This document shows positions 1 through 8,441 of a stretch of 64,000 bases of DNA, piece after piece. Made by a program: the position numbers and the translations under genes. The notes under the pieces were generated by a model. It ran no database searches and was not told the DNA's origin. It saw only the letters and a program-made list of their open reading frames with translations. Each line of letters begins with the position of its first letter. The stretch's first letter is position 1. This stretch comes from Kytococcus aerolatus (GTDB taxonomy: Bacteria > Actinomycetota > Actinomycetes > Actinomycetales > Dermatophilaceae): the NCBI RefSeq assembly GCF_900187395.1, contig NZ_FYEZ01000003.1, positions 248,001 through 312,000 on the forward strand. The letters are read 5' to 3'.

Positions 1-1
1 T

Positions 2-388
2 GGGTCGGCCCCGGCCGGCGAGTCGGCCTCCACGGCATCTGGGTCCGACGGCGAGGACGAGCCGAAGATGCTCGACTGCCTCGGGGAGGGCTCCCTCGTC
101 CGTCCGGAGACGCTCAACCTGGACTGCCAGAACACGAACGCCACCCTGAGCCACCTGGAGTGGAACGCCTGGGCCGTCCACGGGGCCCGGGGGCGGGGAG
201 AGCTCAGCGTGAACCCCTGCCGGCCCACCTGCGCCGAGGGTCGGGTGGAGAACTACGCGGTGACGGTCGCGGCACCCCACGCGGAGACCTCGGAGTCCGG
301 GGCCCTGTTCACCGAGGTGGAGGTGCGCTTCACGAGCAAGCGCCCGGTCGGCTCCACGAGCCGCGAGGTCTACGAGCTCCCGCAATGA
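2..388 (+). CDS. C-terminal part of a secreted or lipoprotein-like protein (partial)
   Basis: The frame is open from the left window edge, so the true start lies outside. The visible part begins with a Ser/Ala/Gly/Glu/Asp-rich linker (about 22 residues). A compact domain follows with four cysteines (DCLGEG, DCQNT, NPCRPTCAEG) and the motif WNAWAVHGARG before CRPTCAEGRVENYAVTV. This W-W...C-P-x-C-A-E-G pattern is common in small secreted actinobacterial proteins of unknown function. I infer an exported beta-rich domain with disulfides. An internal ATG at 68 exists but would cut the linker. It converges on the histidine kinase gene 42 nt downstream. Confidence 0.6.
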   Translation, partial: GSAPAGESASTASGSDGEDEPKMLDCLGEGSLVRPETLNLDCQNTNATLSHLEWNAWAVHGARGRGELSVNPCRPTCAEGRVENYAVTVAAPHAETSESGALFTEVEVRFTSKRPVGSTSREVYELPQ

Positions 389-430
389 TCCCCCGCCGCC
401 ACGCGGCCGGGGACGGGGACTGAGGGCCGG

Positions 431-1765
431 TCAGAGCGCCTCCTGCAGGCGCAGGACGGTCCGGGCACCCCCGGAGCGCGAGCTGGAGAACTCGACGGTC
501 GCCCCCATCGTCTCGGCCTGCTTGGTGATGATCGTCAGCCCCAGCCCGGTGCCCTTGTGCTCCCCGGTCCCGTGGAAGCGCTGCGGACCGCGGTCCACGA
601 TCTCCGGCGGGTAGCCCGGCCCGTCGTCGTCCACCACCACGGCGCGCCGGACGACGGTCACGACGCACTCGCCCCCACCGTGCCGCTGCACGTTGACCAG
701 CAGGTTGGCCATGATCCGCTCGAAGCGGCGCGGGTCCACGAGCACCCGGGCCGGGGAGTCACCCCGCAGCTCCACCCGGTCGCAGGGCGCGGAGACCGCG
801 AGGAAGCGGACGGTGCGGTCCACCAGGTCGCCCAGTTCGTGCTCCTCGAGCTGCGCCACCTCGGAGCCGCTCTCCAACCGGGAGACCTCCAGGAGGTCCT
901 CCACGAGCCGTCGCAGCCGCCCGATCTGGTTGCGCACCAGGGTGGTGGCCCGCCCGTCGGGGAGCAGCTCGGCGGCACTCACCAGACCGGTCACCGGGGT
1001 GCGCAGCTCGTGCGCCACGTCCGCGGTGAAGGCGCGCTCGGTCTCCAGTCGGCGCTGCAGGGTCGTCGCCATCGAGTCCACCGCCCGGGTGAGGGCGGCC
1101 ACCTCGTCCTGCCCGCCCTGGTGGGTCCGGGCGCTCGGGTCCCCCTCGGCCATCGCAGTCGCGGCCGTGGCAGCGCGGCGCAGCCGGCGGGAGAGGGCGT
1201 TGCCCATCCACCACGAGAGGGCCAGCGAGCCGAGGGCGGCCCCGAGGAAGCCCAGCACGAGGGTGCGGAAGCGCCGGGCGTCCTGCTCGCGGAGCCCGGA
1301 TCCGTCGACCTCCACCGAGAGCATCACATCCCGGCCGAGGCGCTCCGTGGCCCACATGGTCTCGCCGTCGTAGTAGCTGCGCCGCTCCCCGACCTCCATC
1401 CCGGTCACGAGCTCCTGCGGGGGCGCCTGCGGGTCGGTGGTGGCCCCCAGACGCACCCGGCCGTCCAACCGGTAGGAGTCGGCGACCGTCTCGAGCTTGG
1501 TGACCGCCTGCTGCCGCAGGTTCTCCCGCGACTGACGGGCCGCCTGCTCCGAGAGGGAGGCCCCCAGCAGGGTGCTGGTGAGCATCGAGACCAGGAGGAT
1601 CGCCCCCATGATGCGGGTGCGGATGGAGTGCCGCCAGCCCGTGGGCCCGGGACGGTACGCCAGGTGCCCGACGACCCGCATCGGGACGGTGTCGTCCAGC
1701 ACCCCCTCCCCGGTGCGGGCCGCCACCGACCGGCGGGCTCGCCCACCCGCGTCGGTCGCCGTCAC
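431..1765 (-). CDS. Two-component sensor histidine kinase
   Basis: The 444-residue protein has a GTG start that overlaps the regulator stop codon by 4 nt (GTGA), so the pair is co-translated. A first membrane segment lies near residues 50-70, a short extracytoplasmic sensor follows, and a second segment lies near 168-192. A HAMP linker leads to the HisKA dimerisation box (DVAHELRTPVTG, phospho-His near 254). The ATPase carries NLLVNVQRHG (N box), DDDGPGYPPE (G1) and GTGLGLT (G2). It should autophosphorylate in response to an envelope signal and pass the phosphate to the regulator at 1762-2451. The stimulus is not evident. It is CseC/PhoR-like in architecture. Confidence 0.93.
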   Translation of the reverse strand: MTATDAGGRARRSVAARTGEGVLDDTVPMRVVGHLAYRPGPTGWRHSIRTRIMGAILLVSMLTSTLLGASLSEQAARQSRENLRQQAVTKLETVADSYRLDGRVRLGATTDPQAPPQELVTGMEVGERRSYYDGETMWATERLGRDVMLSVEVDGSGLREQDARRFRTLVLGFLGAALGSLALSWWMGNALSRRLRRAATAATAMAEGDPSARTHQGGQDEVAALTRAVDSMATTLQRRLETERAFTADVAHELRTPVTGLVSAAELLPDGRATTLVRNQIGRLRRLVEDLLEVSRLESGSEVAQLEEHELGDLVDRTVRFLAVSAPCDRVELRGDSPARVLVDPRRFERIMANLLVNVQRHGGGECVVTVVRRAVVVDDDGPGYPPEIVDRGPQRFHGTGEHKGTGLGLTIITKQAETMGATVEFSSSRSGGARTVLRLQEAL

Positions 1766-2451
1766 TCGTCCACCAGTTTGTACCCCGCCCCGCGGACGGT
1801 GACGATGCGCTCCGCCCCGATCTTGCGCCGCAGACGCTGGACGGTGACCTCCACGACGTGGGTGTCACCCCAGGCGCCGATGTCCCACACGAGCTCGAGC
1901 AGCTGCGGGCGGGAGAGGACGCGCCCCCGGTGGTCCAGGAGGACCTCCAGGAGGCGGAACTCGGTGGCGCTCAGGGCGACCTCCTCGCCACCCCGGGTGA
2001 CGACCATGCCCTCCGGGTCCACCGCCAGGTCCGCCACCCGGATCGTCGTGGTGTCCGGCTGCTGCGGCCCGGTCTCGGTCCGTCGCAGCAAGGCCCGAAG
2101 CCGGGCGGCCAGGACCTCGCCGTCGAAGGGCTTGGTCACGTAGTCGTCCGCCCCCGCGTGGAAGCCGGCGAGCTGGTCGTGCGGCAGGTCGCGGGCGGTG
2201 AGCAGGATGATCGGCAGGTCGGAGTCCTCCCGCACGCGCCGCGCGAAGGTGATGCCGTCCATGCGGGGCATCATGACGTCGACCACGGCCACGTCGAACT
2301 CCCCCCGGCCGAGCACCTCCAGCCCCTCGACCCCGTCCCCGGCGGTGGACACGGCGAAGCCCTGGCGCTCCAGCACCAGGGCGGTGGTCTCCCGCAGCAT
2401 CTCGTCGTCCTCGACCAGGAGGACGTTCCCCTCAGGCGTGTTCCGACTCAC
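1762..2451 (-). CDS. OmpR/PhoB-family response regulator
   Basis: The protein has 229 residues. The N-terminal receiver shows the acidic pair VEDDE, the phospho-acceptor in VVDVMMPRMDG and the conserved Lys in VTKPFDG. A C-terminal winged helix follows (LSATEFRLLEVLL, TVQRLRRKI, VRGAGYKL). The open frame continues upstream of the real gene. I chose GTG 2451 because the receiver fold starts there and a TACGCT -10-like hexamer lies exactly 7 nt before it. The kinase gene overlaps the stop. The divergent region upstream carries tandem CTGTGAGGAA boxes that this regulator probably binds (inference). Confidence 0.93.
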   Translation of the reverse strand: MSRNTPEGNVLLVEDDEMLRETTALVLERQGFAVSTAGDGVEGLEVLGRGEFDVAVVDVMMPRMDGITFARRVREDSDLPIILLTARDLPHDQLAGFHAGADDYVTKPFDGEVLAARLRALLRRTETGPQQPDTTTIRVADLAVDPEGMVVTRGGEEVALSATEFRLLEVLLDHRGRVLSRPQLLELVWDIGAWGDTHVVEVTVQRLRRKIGAERIVTVRGAGYKLVDE

Positions 2452-2458
2452 AGGCCCC

Positions 2459-2464
2459 AGCGTA
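2459..2464 (-). promoter_or_regulatory. -10 hexamer of a leaderless promoter for the response regulator
   Basis: Read on the minus strand the hexamer is TACGCT, followed by 7 nt and GTG (2451). This is the same -10/start spacing seen before many other genes in the window. No Shine-Dalgarno sequence is present before the GTG. A leaderless mRNA is inferred. Confidence 0.55.
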
Positions 2465-2524
2465 AGGGGGTGCCCCGCCGGGCCGCGTCCCGCCCCGGGC
2501 CCGGTCCGACCACCCTCACGGATT

Positions 2525-2546
2525 CTGTGAGGAAACTGTGAGGAAG
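2525..2546 (+). promoter_or_regulatory. Tandem 11-bp direct repeats, likely response-regulator operator
   Basis: CTGTGAGGAAA (2525-2535) is followed without a gap by CTGTGAGGAAG (2536-2546). A weaker third half, CCGTGAGAGAT, lies near 2556. Direct repeats at about one helical turn are the usual binding pattern of OmpR-family regulators, and the regulator gene is divergent and adjacent. The repeats lie just upstream of a weak -35 and a CATAGT -10 (2575-2580) on the plus strand, a layout expected for activation. Confidence 0.6.
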
Positions 2547-2574
2547 GCGTGCGGACCGTGAGAGATCGGGGGCC

Positions 2575-2725
2575 CATAGTGGAGTCATCGCAGCGAGGGA
2601 CACGCTGCGATGACATGACCCGGACGAGCCGTGGAGGGATCGACCGGAACACATGAGCCGCACCGCGGCACCTGGAGAGACAGGGAGTCACCGTACTGAG
2701 GGGTCCGGTGGCTCCCTTCTTTTCT
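2575..2725 (+). ncRNA. Candidate structured small RNA or attenuator leader
   Basis: A CATAGT -10-like hexamer is followed by a perfect 12-bp hairpin (GTCATCGCAGCG 2584-2595 with 2603-2614, 7-nt loop). A middle section contains GCCGC/GCGGC pairing near 2658-2668. The segment ends in an intrinsic terminator at 2683-2725. The element is about 145 nt and lies between the divergent two-component genes and the DUF6394/K+ channel pair. It could be a free small RNA or a leader whose terminator gates the channel operon. I do not recognise it as a named riboswitch class. A short open frame from ATG 2653 runs through it but looks non-coding. Confidence 0.45.
2683..2725 (+). terminator. Intrinsic terminator in the DUF6394 leader region
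   Basis: GGGAGTCACCG (2683-2693) pairs with CGGTGGCTCCC (2706-2716) through 11 bp with one G-U pair. The run TTCTTTTCT follows directly. It is the only hairpin in the window with a clear T-rich tail. It ends about 32 nt before the DUF6394 start. Confidence 0.75.
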
Positions 2726-2757
2726 GTCCCGTCCCGGCCCGCCGTATGGTCGACCCC

Positions 2758-3144
2758 GTGAACTTCGAGAAGGTCGTCTTCGGTTTCTTCGTCCTCCTGG
2801 CCGCCACCATGAACTTCGGCTACGTCCTGGGGGACATCGGCGACCCGGCCATGCACAACTCCTACGAGCTCTACGTGGCGGTGCTGGTCAACGTGGTGGC
2901 GGCCGTCCTGAAGCTCGGGGACCGCACGCACGTGGGCGCCGTCCACCTCGCGGCCAGCCTCGTGGCCTGTCTGCAGCTCGGCGCCGCCTCGGTGATGTGG
3001 GTGCTCATCGAGCAGACCGGTGACGCCGCCCCGTCCACGCACGAGATGGCCTCCGTGGTGTCCGTGGCCGCCGGTGCCCTGTTGGCCAATCTCGTCTCCC
3101 TGGTGATCCTGGTGGTCGAGACCGTCAACTACCGCGGGCGCTGA
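2758..3144 (+). CDS. DUF6394-family integral membrane protein
   Basis: The 128-residue protein has about four hydrophobic segments: VFGFFVLLAATMNFGYVL, a loop ending in YELYVAVLVNVVAAVLKLGDRT, HLAASLVACLQLGAASVMW, and a last segment before ETVNYRGR. The NFEKVxFGFFVLLA...NFGYVLGDI pattern fits the DUF6394 family as I know it. GTG 2758 is chosen because homologous proteins begin at this point and TATGGT (2745-2750) lies 7 nt upstream. ATG 2746 is in frame but overlaps that hexamer. It sits 12 nt before a K+ channel gene, so an accessory role in the channel is plausible but unproven. Confidence 0.8.
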   Translation: MNFEKVVFGFFVLLAATMNFGYVLGDIGDPAMHNSYELYVAVLVNVVAAVLKLGDRTHVGAVHLAASLVACLQLGAASVMWVLIEQTGDAAPSTHEMASVVSVAAGALLANLVSLVILVVETVNYRGR

Positions 3145-3156
3145 GCCGGGGCCCAC

Positions 3157-4935
3157 GTGGTCAACCCGCTCACCCGACTCGCCGCCCACCACCGGGCCTA
3201 CCGCATCGACTCCCAGCGGCGCCGCAAGGTGCCCGTGCCGGTCGACGACAGCTCGCTCGACGTCCTCCAGCTGGCCCTGCGCCGCATGCGCGGGCCGATC
3301 CTGCTGGTGATCGCCGTCTTCGCCATCTCCGTGGTCGGCCTCTCGCTCATGCCCGGGCTGGACGAGGACGGCCAGCCGTACCGGATGACGATCTTCGACT
3401 CGCTGTACTTCATGTCGTACACGGCCACGACGATCGGCTTCGGCGAGACCCCGTACACCTTCACCATCCCCCAGCGGCTCTGGGTCACCGGCTCGATCTT
3501 CGCCTCGGTGGCCGCCTGGAGCTACGCCCTGACCGCCCTCATCAGCCAGATCACCGCCCCCGGTTTCCGGAAGGCCATGAGCGTGCTGCGCGTGAAGCGG
3601 AAGCTCCACCGCACCCGGGAGCCCTTCTACATCGTGGTAGGAAACGGGCAGACCGGGAACGCCGTGGTCGACGGGCTGGTGGCGATCCACCGGGACGCCG
3701 TGGTGGTCGACCGCGACGTCGAGCGCCTGGAGCGCCTCACCATGGGGTCGGCCAGCGGTTCCGTGCTCGGTCTCCACGCCGACGCCCGACGCGCCGCCTC
3801 CCTGGGGACGGCCGGGTTGGGGAGCCCGCACTGCCACGGCGTCCTGGCCATGACGAACGACGACGAGACGAACCTGTCGATCGTCATGACCGTGAACCTC
3901 CTGCGTCCGGACGTCCCGGTCATCGCCCGGGCGCAGAGCATGGCCATGGCCGAGCGGATGCAGGACTTCTACCCCGAGCACGTGGTCAACCCGATGGACG
4001 AGTTCGGGAGCTACCTGGCGCTGCGGCTGGAGCAGCCGGTCACGCACCGTCTCACCGAGTGGCTCATGAGCCCTCCGGGCACGGAGCTGGAGGAGGCGGT
4101 GTCCGGGCTGGCCGGCGGCCGCTGGGTGGTGGTGAGCGACGGGGAGTTCGGCGAGGAGGTGGCCCGCGACCTGCGCCGGATCGGCCTGGAGGCCGAGCTC
4201 GCCCCGCCCACCGGGGCGACGGTGGACGTCTCCGAGGCGACCGGGGTGGTCGTCGGGGCCGAGAGCGACACCGTGAACATGTCGGTCGCCGCCCGGGTGC
4301 GGGCGGCGAACCCGGACTGCTTCCTGGTGCTGCGGCAGAAGTCCCTGACCGCGGCCGCCACGGTGCGGGCCTTCGCCCCGGACCTCGTCTTCCACCCGGC
4401 CGAGCTGGTGGCCCACGAGGCGATGACCTATCTCGTGAGCCCGAACTACTGGCACTTCGTCCGCAAGGTCATGGAGCGGGACGACGACTGGGCCGCCGAG
4501 GAGACGGAGCGGATCGTGGAGCGCGTGGGGACGGGCACCCCGGAGGCGGCACGCCTGAGCGTGACGGAGGAGCGGGCCCCGGCCCTCACCCGCTGGCTGG
4601 CCGCCGGCACGGTGACCCTGGGGCAGCTGCTGACCCACCCCGAGAGCGGCGAGTGCCGACAGGTCTACGCCGCCGTCCACGCCCGCGGGAGCCAGCGCAC
4701 GGTCTCCCCCGGTGACGACCTGCAGCTCCGGGTCGGGGACACGCTCATGGTGCTCGGGACCCCCGCCGGGCTCGACGGGCTCACCGCCACGCTCTACGAC
4801 GACTCGGCGGTGGAGCACCTCGCCACCGGTGTGCACGTCCCCCGGACCTGGGTCTTCCGGCTGTTCAGCCACCGGGCCGTGCGGCGGGCGCACCGGCGAC
4901 GGCGGGCGGCACGGGCCGGGCGCGCGGCCCGCTGA
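3157..4935 (+). CDS. Two-TM potassium channel protein with RCK/TrkA domains
   Basis: The protein has 592 residues. A first membrane helix lies near 45-65 (PILLVIAVFAISVVGLSLM). A pore loop with selectivity filter TTIGFGETPY follows, then a second helix (LWVTGSIFASVAAWSYALTA). The Rossmann-like RCK domain begins at FYIVVGNGQTGNAVVDG. A second RCK-like unit starts at RWVVVSDGEFGEEVARDL, and a TrkA-C-like tail ends with LRVGDTLMVLGTP. It should be a ligand-gated K+ channel or efflux protein of the inner membrane. It starts with GTG just after DUF6394 and probably forms an operon with it. Confidence 0.9.
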   Translation: MVNPLTRLAAHHRAYRIDSQRRRKVPVPVDDSSLDVLQLALRRMRGPILLVIAVFAISVVGLSLMPGLDEDGQPYRMTIFDSLYFMSYTATTIGFGETPYTFTIPQRLWVTGSIFASVAAWSYALTALISQITAPGFRKAMSVLRVKRKLHRTREPFYIVVGNGQTGNAVVDGLVAIHRDAVVVDRDVERLERLTMGSASGSVLGLHADARRAASLGTAGLGSPHCHGVLAMTNDDETNLSIVMTVNLLRPDVPVIARAQSMAMAERMQDFYPEHVVNPMDEFGSYLALRLEQPVTHRLTEWLMSPPGTELEEAVSGLAGGRWVVVSDGEFGEEVARDLRRIGLEAELAPPTGATVDVSEATGVVVGAESDTVNMSVAARVRAANPDCFLVLRQKSLTAAATVRAFAPDLVFHPAELVAHEAMTYLVSPNYWHFVRKVMERDDDWAAEETERIVERVGTGTPEAARLSVTEERAPALTRWLAAGTVTLGQLLTHPESGECRQVYAAVHARGSQRTVSPGDDLQLRVGDTLMVLGTPAGLDGLTATLYDDSAVEHLATGVHVPRTWVFRLFSHRAVRRAHRRRRAARAGRAAR

Positions 4936-4966
4936 CGCACCCCGAGGAGCGCAGTGCCGCGCGGGA

Positions 4967-5500
4967 TCAGACTGGCCGCACCATGGCGATCTCCCACACC
5001 CCGGTGTCCCCGACGGTGCGGTGCACGAGCTCCTTGCGCCGGGAGGTCTCCTCGAACCCGAGACGGCGGTAGAACGCGATCGCCCGGTCGTTGCCCTCGA
5101 GCACCCAGAGGGAGGCCGGGCCGGGCGGGAGCACCGCCTCCACGAGCCGCTCGGCCAGACCGGTCCCCCGCCACGGGGCGGCCACGTTGAGCGCGTGGAG
5201 CTCGAGCTCGGTGGGCAGGTCGTCCCGCCGGAGGCCAGCGGTGCACATGCCGGCGACGGTCCCGTCGGCGCAGCGGGCGATCACCGTGTCGGGCAGGTCC
5301 GGGCCGGGGCCCTCGGCATCCAGCCGGTCGGCGATCTCCCGCCGAGCTGGGACCGAGCCCTCCGCGTCGAGCCCCTCGAGCAACGCGGCCGGGAGGAGGT
5401 CTGCGTAGGCCTCGCGCCAGATGGCCACGTGCGCGTGTGCCCAGGGCAGCGCGTCCTCCGGAGCGGGGCGGGTGATCTCCACGGCGGGTGGTGCGTCCAT
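4967..5500 (-). CDS. GNAT-family N-acetyltransferase
   Basis: The 177-residue protein spans a single GNAT fold. ITRPAPEDALPWAHAHVAIWREAYADLLP forms the N-terminal helices. LHALNVAAPWRGTGLAERLVEAV is the acetyl-CoA-binding V-x-P-x-x-R-G-x-G-x-A/G segment. LWVLEGNDRAIAFYRRLGFEE is the C-terminal motif. The substrate is unknown. TAGCGT (5507-5512, minus strand) precedes the ATG by 6 nt with no ribosome-binding site, which suggests a leaderless message. It converges on the K+ channel gene. Confidence 0.88.
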   Translation of the reverse strand: MDAPPAVEITRPAPEDALPWAHAHVAIWREAYADLLPAALLEGLDAEGSVPARREIADRLDAEGPGPDLPDTVIARCADGTVAGMCTAGLRRDDLPTELELHALNVAAPWRGTGLAERLVEAVLPPGPASLWVLEGNDRAIAFYRRLGFEETSRRKELVHRTVGDTGVWEIAMVRPV

Positions 5501-5563
5501 GACGGGACGCTACCGCCCGTGCCCTCCGCACGTCTTCGCTGTCACCCGCCCGCCCACTGCCGG

Positions 5564-5633
5564 ACGACCATCACCTCTCGCGCACGAGCGTCACCGATTC
5601 CGGTGATGGCCGTGCGTGAGAGGTGATGGTCGT
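5564..5633. repeat. Intergenic palindromic repeat, family A copy 1 (70 nt)
   Basis: The outer arms are 5564-5586 and 5611-5633 (22 of 23 positions complementary). Nested inside is a second stem, TCACCG/CGGTGA (5591-5596 and 5601-5606). It aligns end to end without gaps to the element at 21702-21771 at roughly 70% identity, with both the outer and inner stems conserved. It lies between the acetyltransferase start and the oxyR stop. Confidence 0.75.
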
Positions 5634-5670
5634 CGTGGAAAGGGTTGCGAGGAGGGCGGCAGCGGGCCCT

Positions 5671-6576
5671 TCAGACGGCGGGGGTGGCCAGCTGCTCCGG
5701 CACCCGGCGCAGCAGGTCCGCCAGCTCCGGCATGAGATCGCCCTGCACGGAGGAGGCCCGCCAGGCCAGCACGATGTCGCGGTGCGGCGCGGGGGCGGCG
5801 AACTCCACGATCTCGATGCCACCCGGCCCGCCGGGGCGCTCCACGGCCATCCGCGGCATGAGGGTCACTCCGATGCCGGCGGCCACCATGTGCCGCAGCG
5901 TCTCCAGCGAGGTGGCCCGGAAGCCGTCCATCTCCACCGCCCCGCTGGAGCGGCACACGTCGAGCGCCTGGTCGCGCAGGCAGTGACCGTCCTCCAGCAG
6001 CAGGACCGACTCCCGCCCGAGGACCTCCGCCCCCACCGGACCCTGCCCGGCCAGCGGGTGGCCCGGCGGGACGGCCAGCACGAAGTCCTCCCGGAAGAGC
6101 GGCTCCACGCGGAGCCCGGGCTCGGTGAGCGGACCGGCCAGCACGACCGCGTCGAGGCTGCCGCCCCGCAGGCCGGCCAGCAGCTCCGGGGTGCGCTCCT
6201 CCACGAGCAGCAGGTCCAGCTCGGGCAGGTCCTGCCGCAGCTGCGGCACCACGTGGGGCAGCAGGTAGGGCGCCAGGGTCGGGAAGATCCCCAGCCGCAG
6301 CGACCCGGAGCGCGGGTCCCGGGCCTGCTCGGCGATCCGGCGGATCGCCTCCCCGTGCCCCAGCATGCGCCGAGCCCGGCCGGCGATCTGCTCGCCGGCC
6401 GGGGTCAGCATCGTCTGGCGGCCGGAGCGCTCCACGAGGGCACACCCCAGGGCCGCCTCCAGCTTCTTGACCTGGGTGCTCAGCGTCGGCTGGGAGACAC
6501 CGCAGGCCGCGGCAGCGCGACCGTAGTTCCCGTGGTCGCCGAGCGCCACCAGGTACTCCAGGTCGCGGAGGTTCAC
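5671..6576 (-). CDS. oxyR: Hydrogen-peroxide sensing LysR regulator OxyR
   Basis: The 301-residue protein has an N-terminal winged helix ([28 protein letters not shown]) and a LysR substrate-binding domain. It carries [12 protein letters not shown], with cysteines at residues 199 and 208, the numbering of the redox pair of Escherichia coli OxyR. This supports peroxide sensing by disulfide formation. The GTG start at 6576 overlaps the ahpF stop (GTGA), so it is the last gene of an ahpC-ahpF-oxyR unit. It probably acts at the dyad at 9090-9110. The 301-residue length is normal for the family. Confidence 0.95.
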   Translation of the reverse strand: MNLRDLEYLVALGDHGNYGRAAAACGVSQPTLSTQVKKLEAALGCALVERSGRQTMLTPAGEQIAGRARRMLGHGEAIRRIAEQARDPRSGSLRLGIFPTLAPYLLPHVVPQLRQDLPELDLLLVEERTPELLAGLRGGSLDAVVLAGPLTEPGLRVEPLFREDFVLAVPPGHPLAGQGPVGAEVLGRESVLLLEDGHCLRDQALDVCRSSGAVEMDGFRATSLETLRHMVAAGIGVTLMPRMAVERPGGPGGIEIVEFAAPAPHRDIVLAWRASSVQGDLMPELADLLRRVPEQLATPAV

Positions 6577-8252
6577 TTGCTGGTCACCGTGTCCGCGACG
6601 TCGGTGGGCTCGTCCTCGGCGTCGACGACCTTGGTGCCCGCCGCCGTGTCCGCGGCCGACTGGTCGGCCGGGGCGGAGGTGCGGATCAGGTGGTCGAAGG
6701 CGCTCAGCGAGGCCGTCGAGCCCGAACCGAAGGCGACCACGATCTGCTTGTACGGCGTGGTGGAGACGTCGCCGGCGGCGAAGATGCCCGGGACGTTCGT
6801 CGCACCGCGCTCGTCGATGACGACCTCGCCGCGCGGGGTGAGCTCGACGCCCGACTCCTGGAGGAAGGCCGAGTTCGGCACCAGACCGATCTGGACGAAG
6901 ATGCCCTCGAGCTCCAGCTCGTGGACCTCCTCGGTGGCGCGGTCCTGGTACGTCAGGCCGGTCACGCGGGAGCCGTCGCCGAGGACCTCCTGGGTGGCGG
7001 CGCCGAGGACGATGTCGACATTCGGCAGCGAGCGCAGCTTGTCCTGCAGCACCTGGTCGGCGCGCATCGAGTCCATGAACTCCAGCACGGTCACGTGGCC
7101 GACGATGCCGGCCAGGTCGATCGCGGCCTCGACACCCGAGTTGCCACCACCGATCACGGCGACGCGCTTGCCCTTGAAGAGCGGGCCGTCGCAGTGCGGG
7201 CAGAAGGTGACGCCCTTGTTCCGGTACTCCTCCTCGCCGGGGACGCCCATGGTGCGCCAGGAGGCACCGGTGGCGACGACCAGCGAGCGGGTGCGCAGCG
7301 TGGCCCCGGAGGCGAGCTCGACCGAGTGGTAGCCGCCCTCCTGCTCGGCGGTGGTGACGCCGACGGCCTGCTGGGACTTCACGAGGTCGACCTCGTAGTC
7401 GTTGACGTGGCGCTCCATCTCGGCGGCCAGCTTCGGCCCCTCGGTGTGGGAGGTGCCGGTGACGTTCTCGATGGACATCGTGTCGTTGACCTGCCCCCCC
7501 ATCCGCTCGGCGACCAGACCGGTGCGGATGCCCTTGCGGGCGGCGTAGATGGCGGCGGTCGAGCCGGCGGGGCCACCGCCGAGCACGAGGACCTCGTAGG
7601 GGTCGGCCTCGGCCAGCCGCGCGGCGGCCTTCTCGGCGGCCCCGGTGTCGACGCGCTCGATGATCTCCTCGAGGGTCATCCGGCCGGAGCCGAAGTCCTC
7701 CCCGTTGTGGAAGACGGTCGGCACGGCCATGACGCCGCGCTCGTCGGCCTCGTCCGGGAAGGCCGAGCCGTCGATGGCCACGTGGGTGATGTTCGGGTTG
7801 AGCGTGGCCATGAGGTCCAGCGCCTGCACCACGTCGGGGCAGTTCTGGCAGGACTGGCTGAAGAAGGTCTCGAAGCGGTGCTCGCCCTCGATGTCCTTGA
7901 TCTGCTCCAGGGTGTCCACGGCGGCCTTGCTCGGGTGACCGCCGATGTTCAGCAGGGCCAGCACGAGCGAGGTGAACTCGTGGCCCATCGGCAGACCGGC
8001 GAAGGTCACGGCCGAGGCGTGGTCCTCGGCGGCGCGGATGGTGAAGGAGGGGCTGCGCTCGGCGCGCTCGTCGCCCTCGGCCTCCCGGGCGGTGACGAGA
8101 TCGGACATCTCGGCGATCTCGGCGCACAGGGCCAGGGTGTCCTGGCTGACCTTGTCGGTGGCACCGGGCTCGACGGTCGTGAGGAGCTCGACGGGGCGCT
8201 GGAGATTGCCCAAGAGCTGGCGGAGCTGGTTGGCGAGGTTCTGGTCGAGCAC
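6573..8252 (-). CDS. ahpF: Alkyl hydroperoxide reductase subunit F (NADH:peroxiredoxin oxidoreductase)
   Basis: The 559-residue flavoprotein reduces AhpC. The N-terminal double thioredoxin-like domain carries CQNC (C135/C138). A thioredoxin-reductase-like part follows, with [19 protein letters not shown] (FAD), the redox centre [26 protein letters not shown] (NADH) and IFAAGDVST near the C-terminus. It lies 189 nt downstream of ahpC, separated by a stable hairpin, and overlaps oxyR by 4 nt. The C-terminal tail beyond residue 525 is acidic and less conserved in appearance. Confidence 0.96.
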   Translation of the reverse strand: MLDQNLANQLRQLLGNLQRPVELLTTVEPGATDKVSQDTLALCAEIAEMSDLVTAREAEGDERAERSPSFTIRAAEDHASAVTFAGLPMGHEFTSLVLALLNIGGHPSKAAVDTLEQIKDIEGEHRFETFFSQSCQNCPDVVQALDLMATLNPNITHVAIDGSAFPDEADERGVMAVPTVFHNGEDFGSGRMTLEEIIERVDTGAAEKAAARLAEADPYEVLVLGGGPAGSTAAIYAARKGIRTGLVAERMGGQVNDTMSIENVTGTSHTEGPKLAAEMERHVNDYEVDLVKSQQAVGVTTAEQEGGYHSVELASGATLRTRSLVVATGASWRTMGVPGEEEYRNKGVTFCPHCDGPLFKGKRVAVIGGGNSGVEAAIDLAGIVGHVTVLEFMDSMRADQVLQDKLRSLPNVDIVLGAATQEVLGDGSRVTGLTYQDRATEEVHELELEGIFVQIGLVPNSAFLQESGVELTPRGEVVIDERGATNVPGIFAAGDVSTTPYKQIVVAFGSGSTASLSAFDHLIRTSAPADQSAADTAAGTKVVDAEDEPTDVADTVTSK

Positions 8253-8323
8253 GGGGGCCTCCTGTGACGTGACGGCTCGGGCGGACGGGGTTCAGGTGTG
8301 GAAGAGGTGCTGGGGACCGGCAC

Positions 8324-8350
8324 GGGGCGCACGTGGGTGACGTGCGCCCC
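8324..8350 (-). terminator. Hairpin between ahpC and ahpF, possible attenuator
   Basis: GGGGCGCACGT (8324-8334) and ACGTGCGCCCC (8340-8350) form a perfect 11-bp stem with a 5-nt loop, 92 nt after the ahpC stop. No T-run follows. It could partly terminate transcription or stabilise the ahpC message, so that AhpC exceeds AhpF (inference). Confidence 0.5.
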
Positions 8351-8441
8351 GCGCTGCGGTCAGGGGATCTCCGCCGGCGGACCGGGACGTGGCCCGCCGG
8401 TCAGGCGTTCCTCACGGGGCAGGGTTCCCCGAGGGGTGGGA

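Noticed and set aside
2653-2757. N-terminal extension of DUF6394 from ATG 2653
   Set aside because: The extension runs through a terminator hairpin, has non-coding composition, and the family begins near 2758.
2455-4893. Long minus-strand frame upstream of and fused to the response regulator (part of 1762-4893)
   Set aside because: It is antisense to the channel genes, has low-complexity His/Gly/Arg/Val composition, and only its last 229 codons match a real family.
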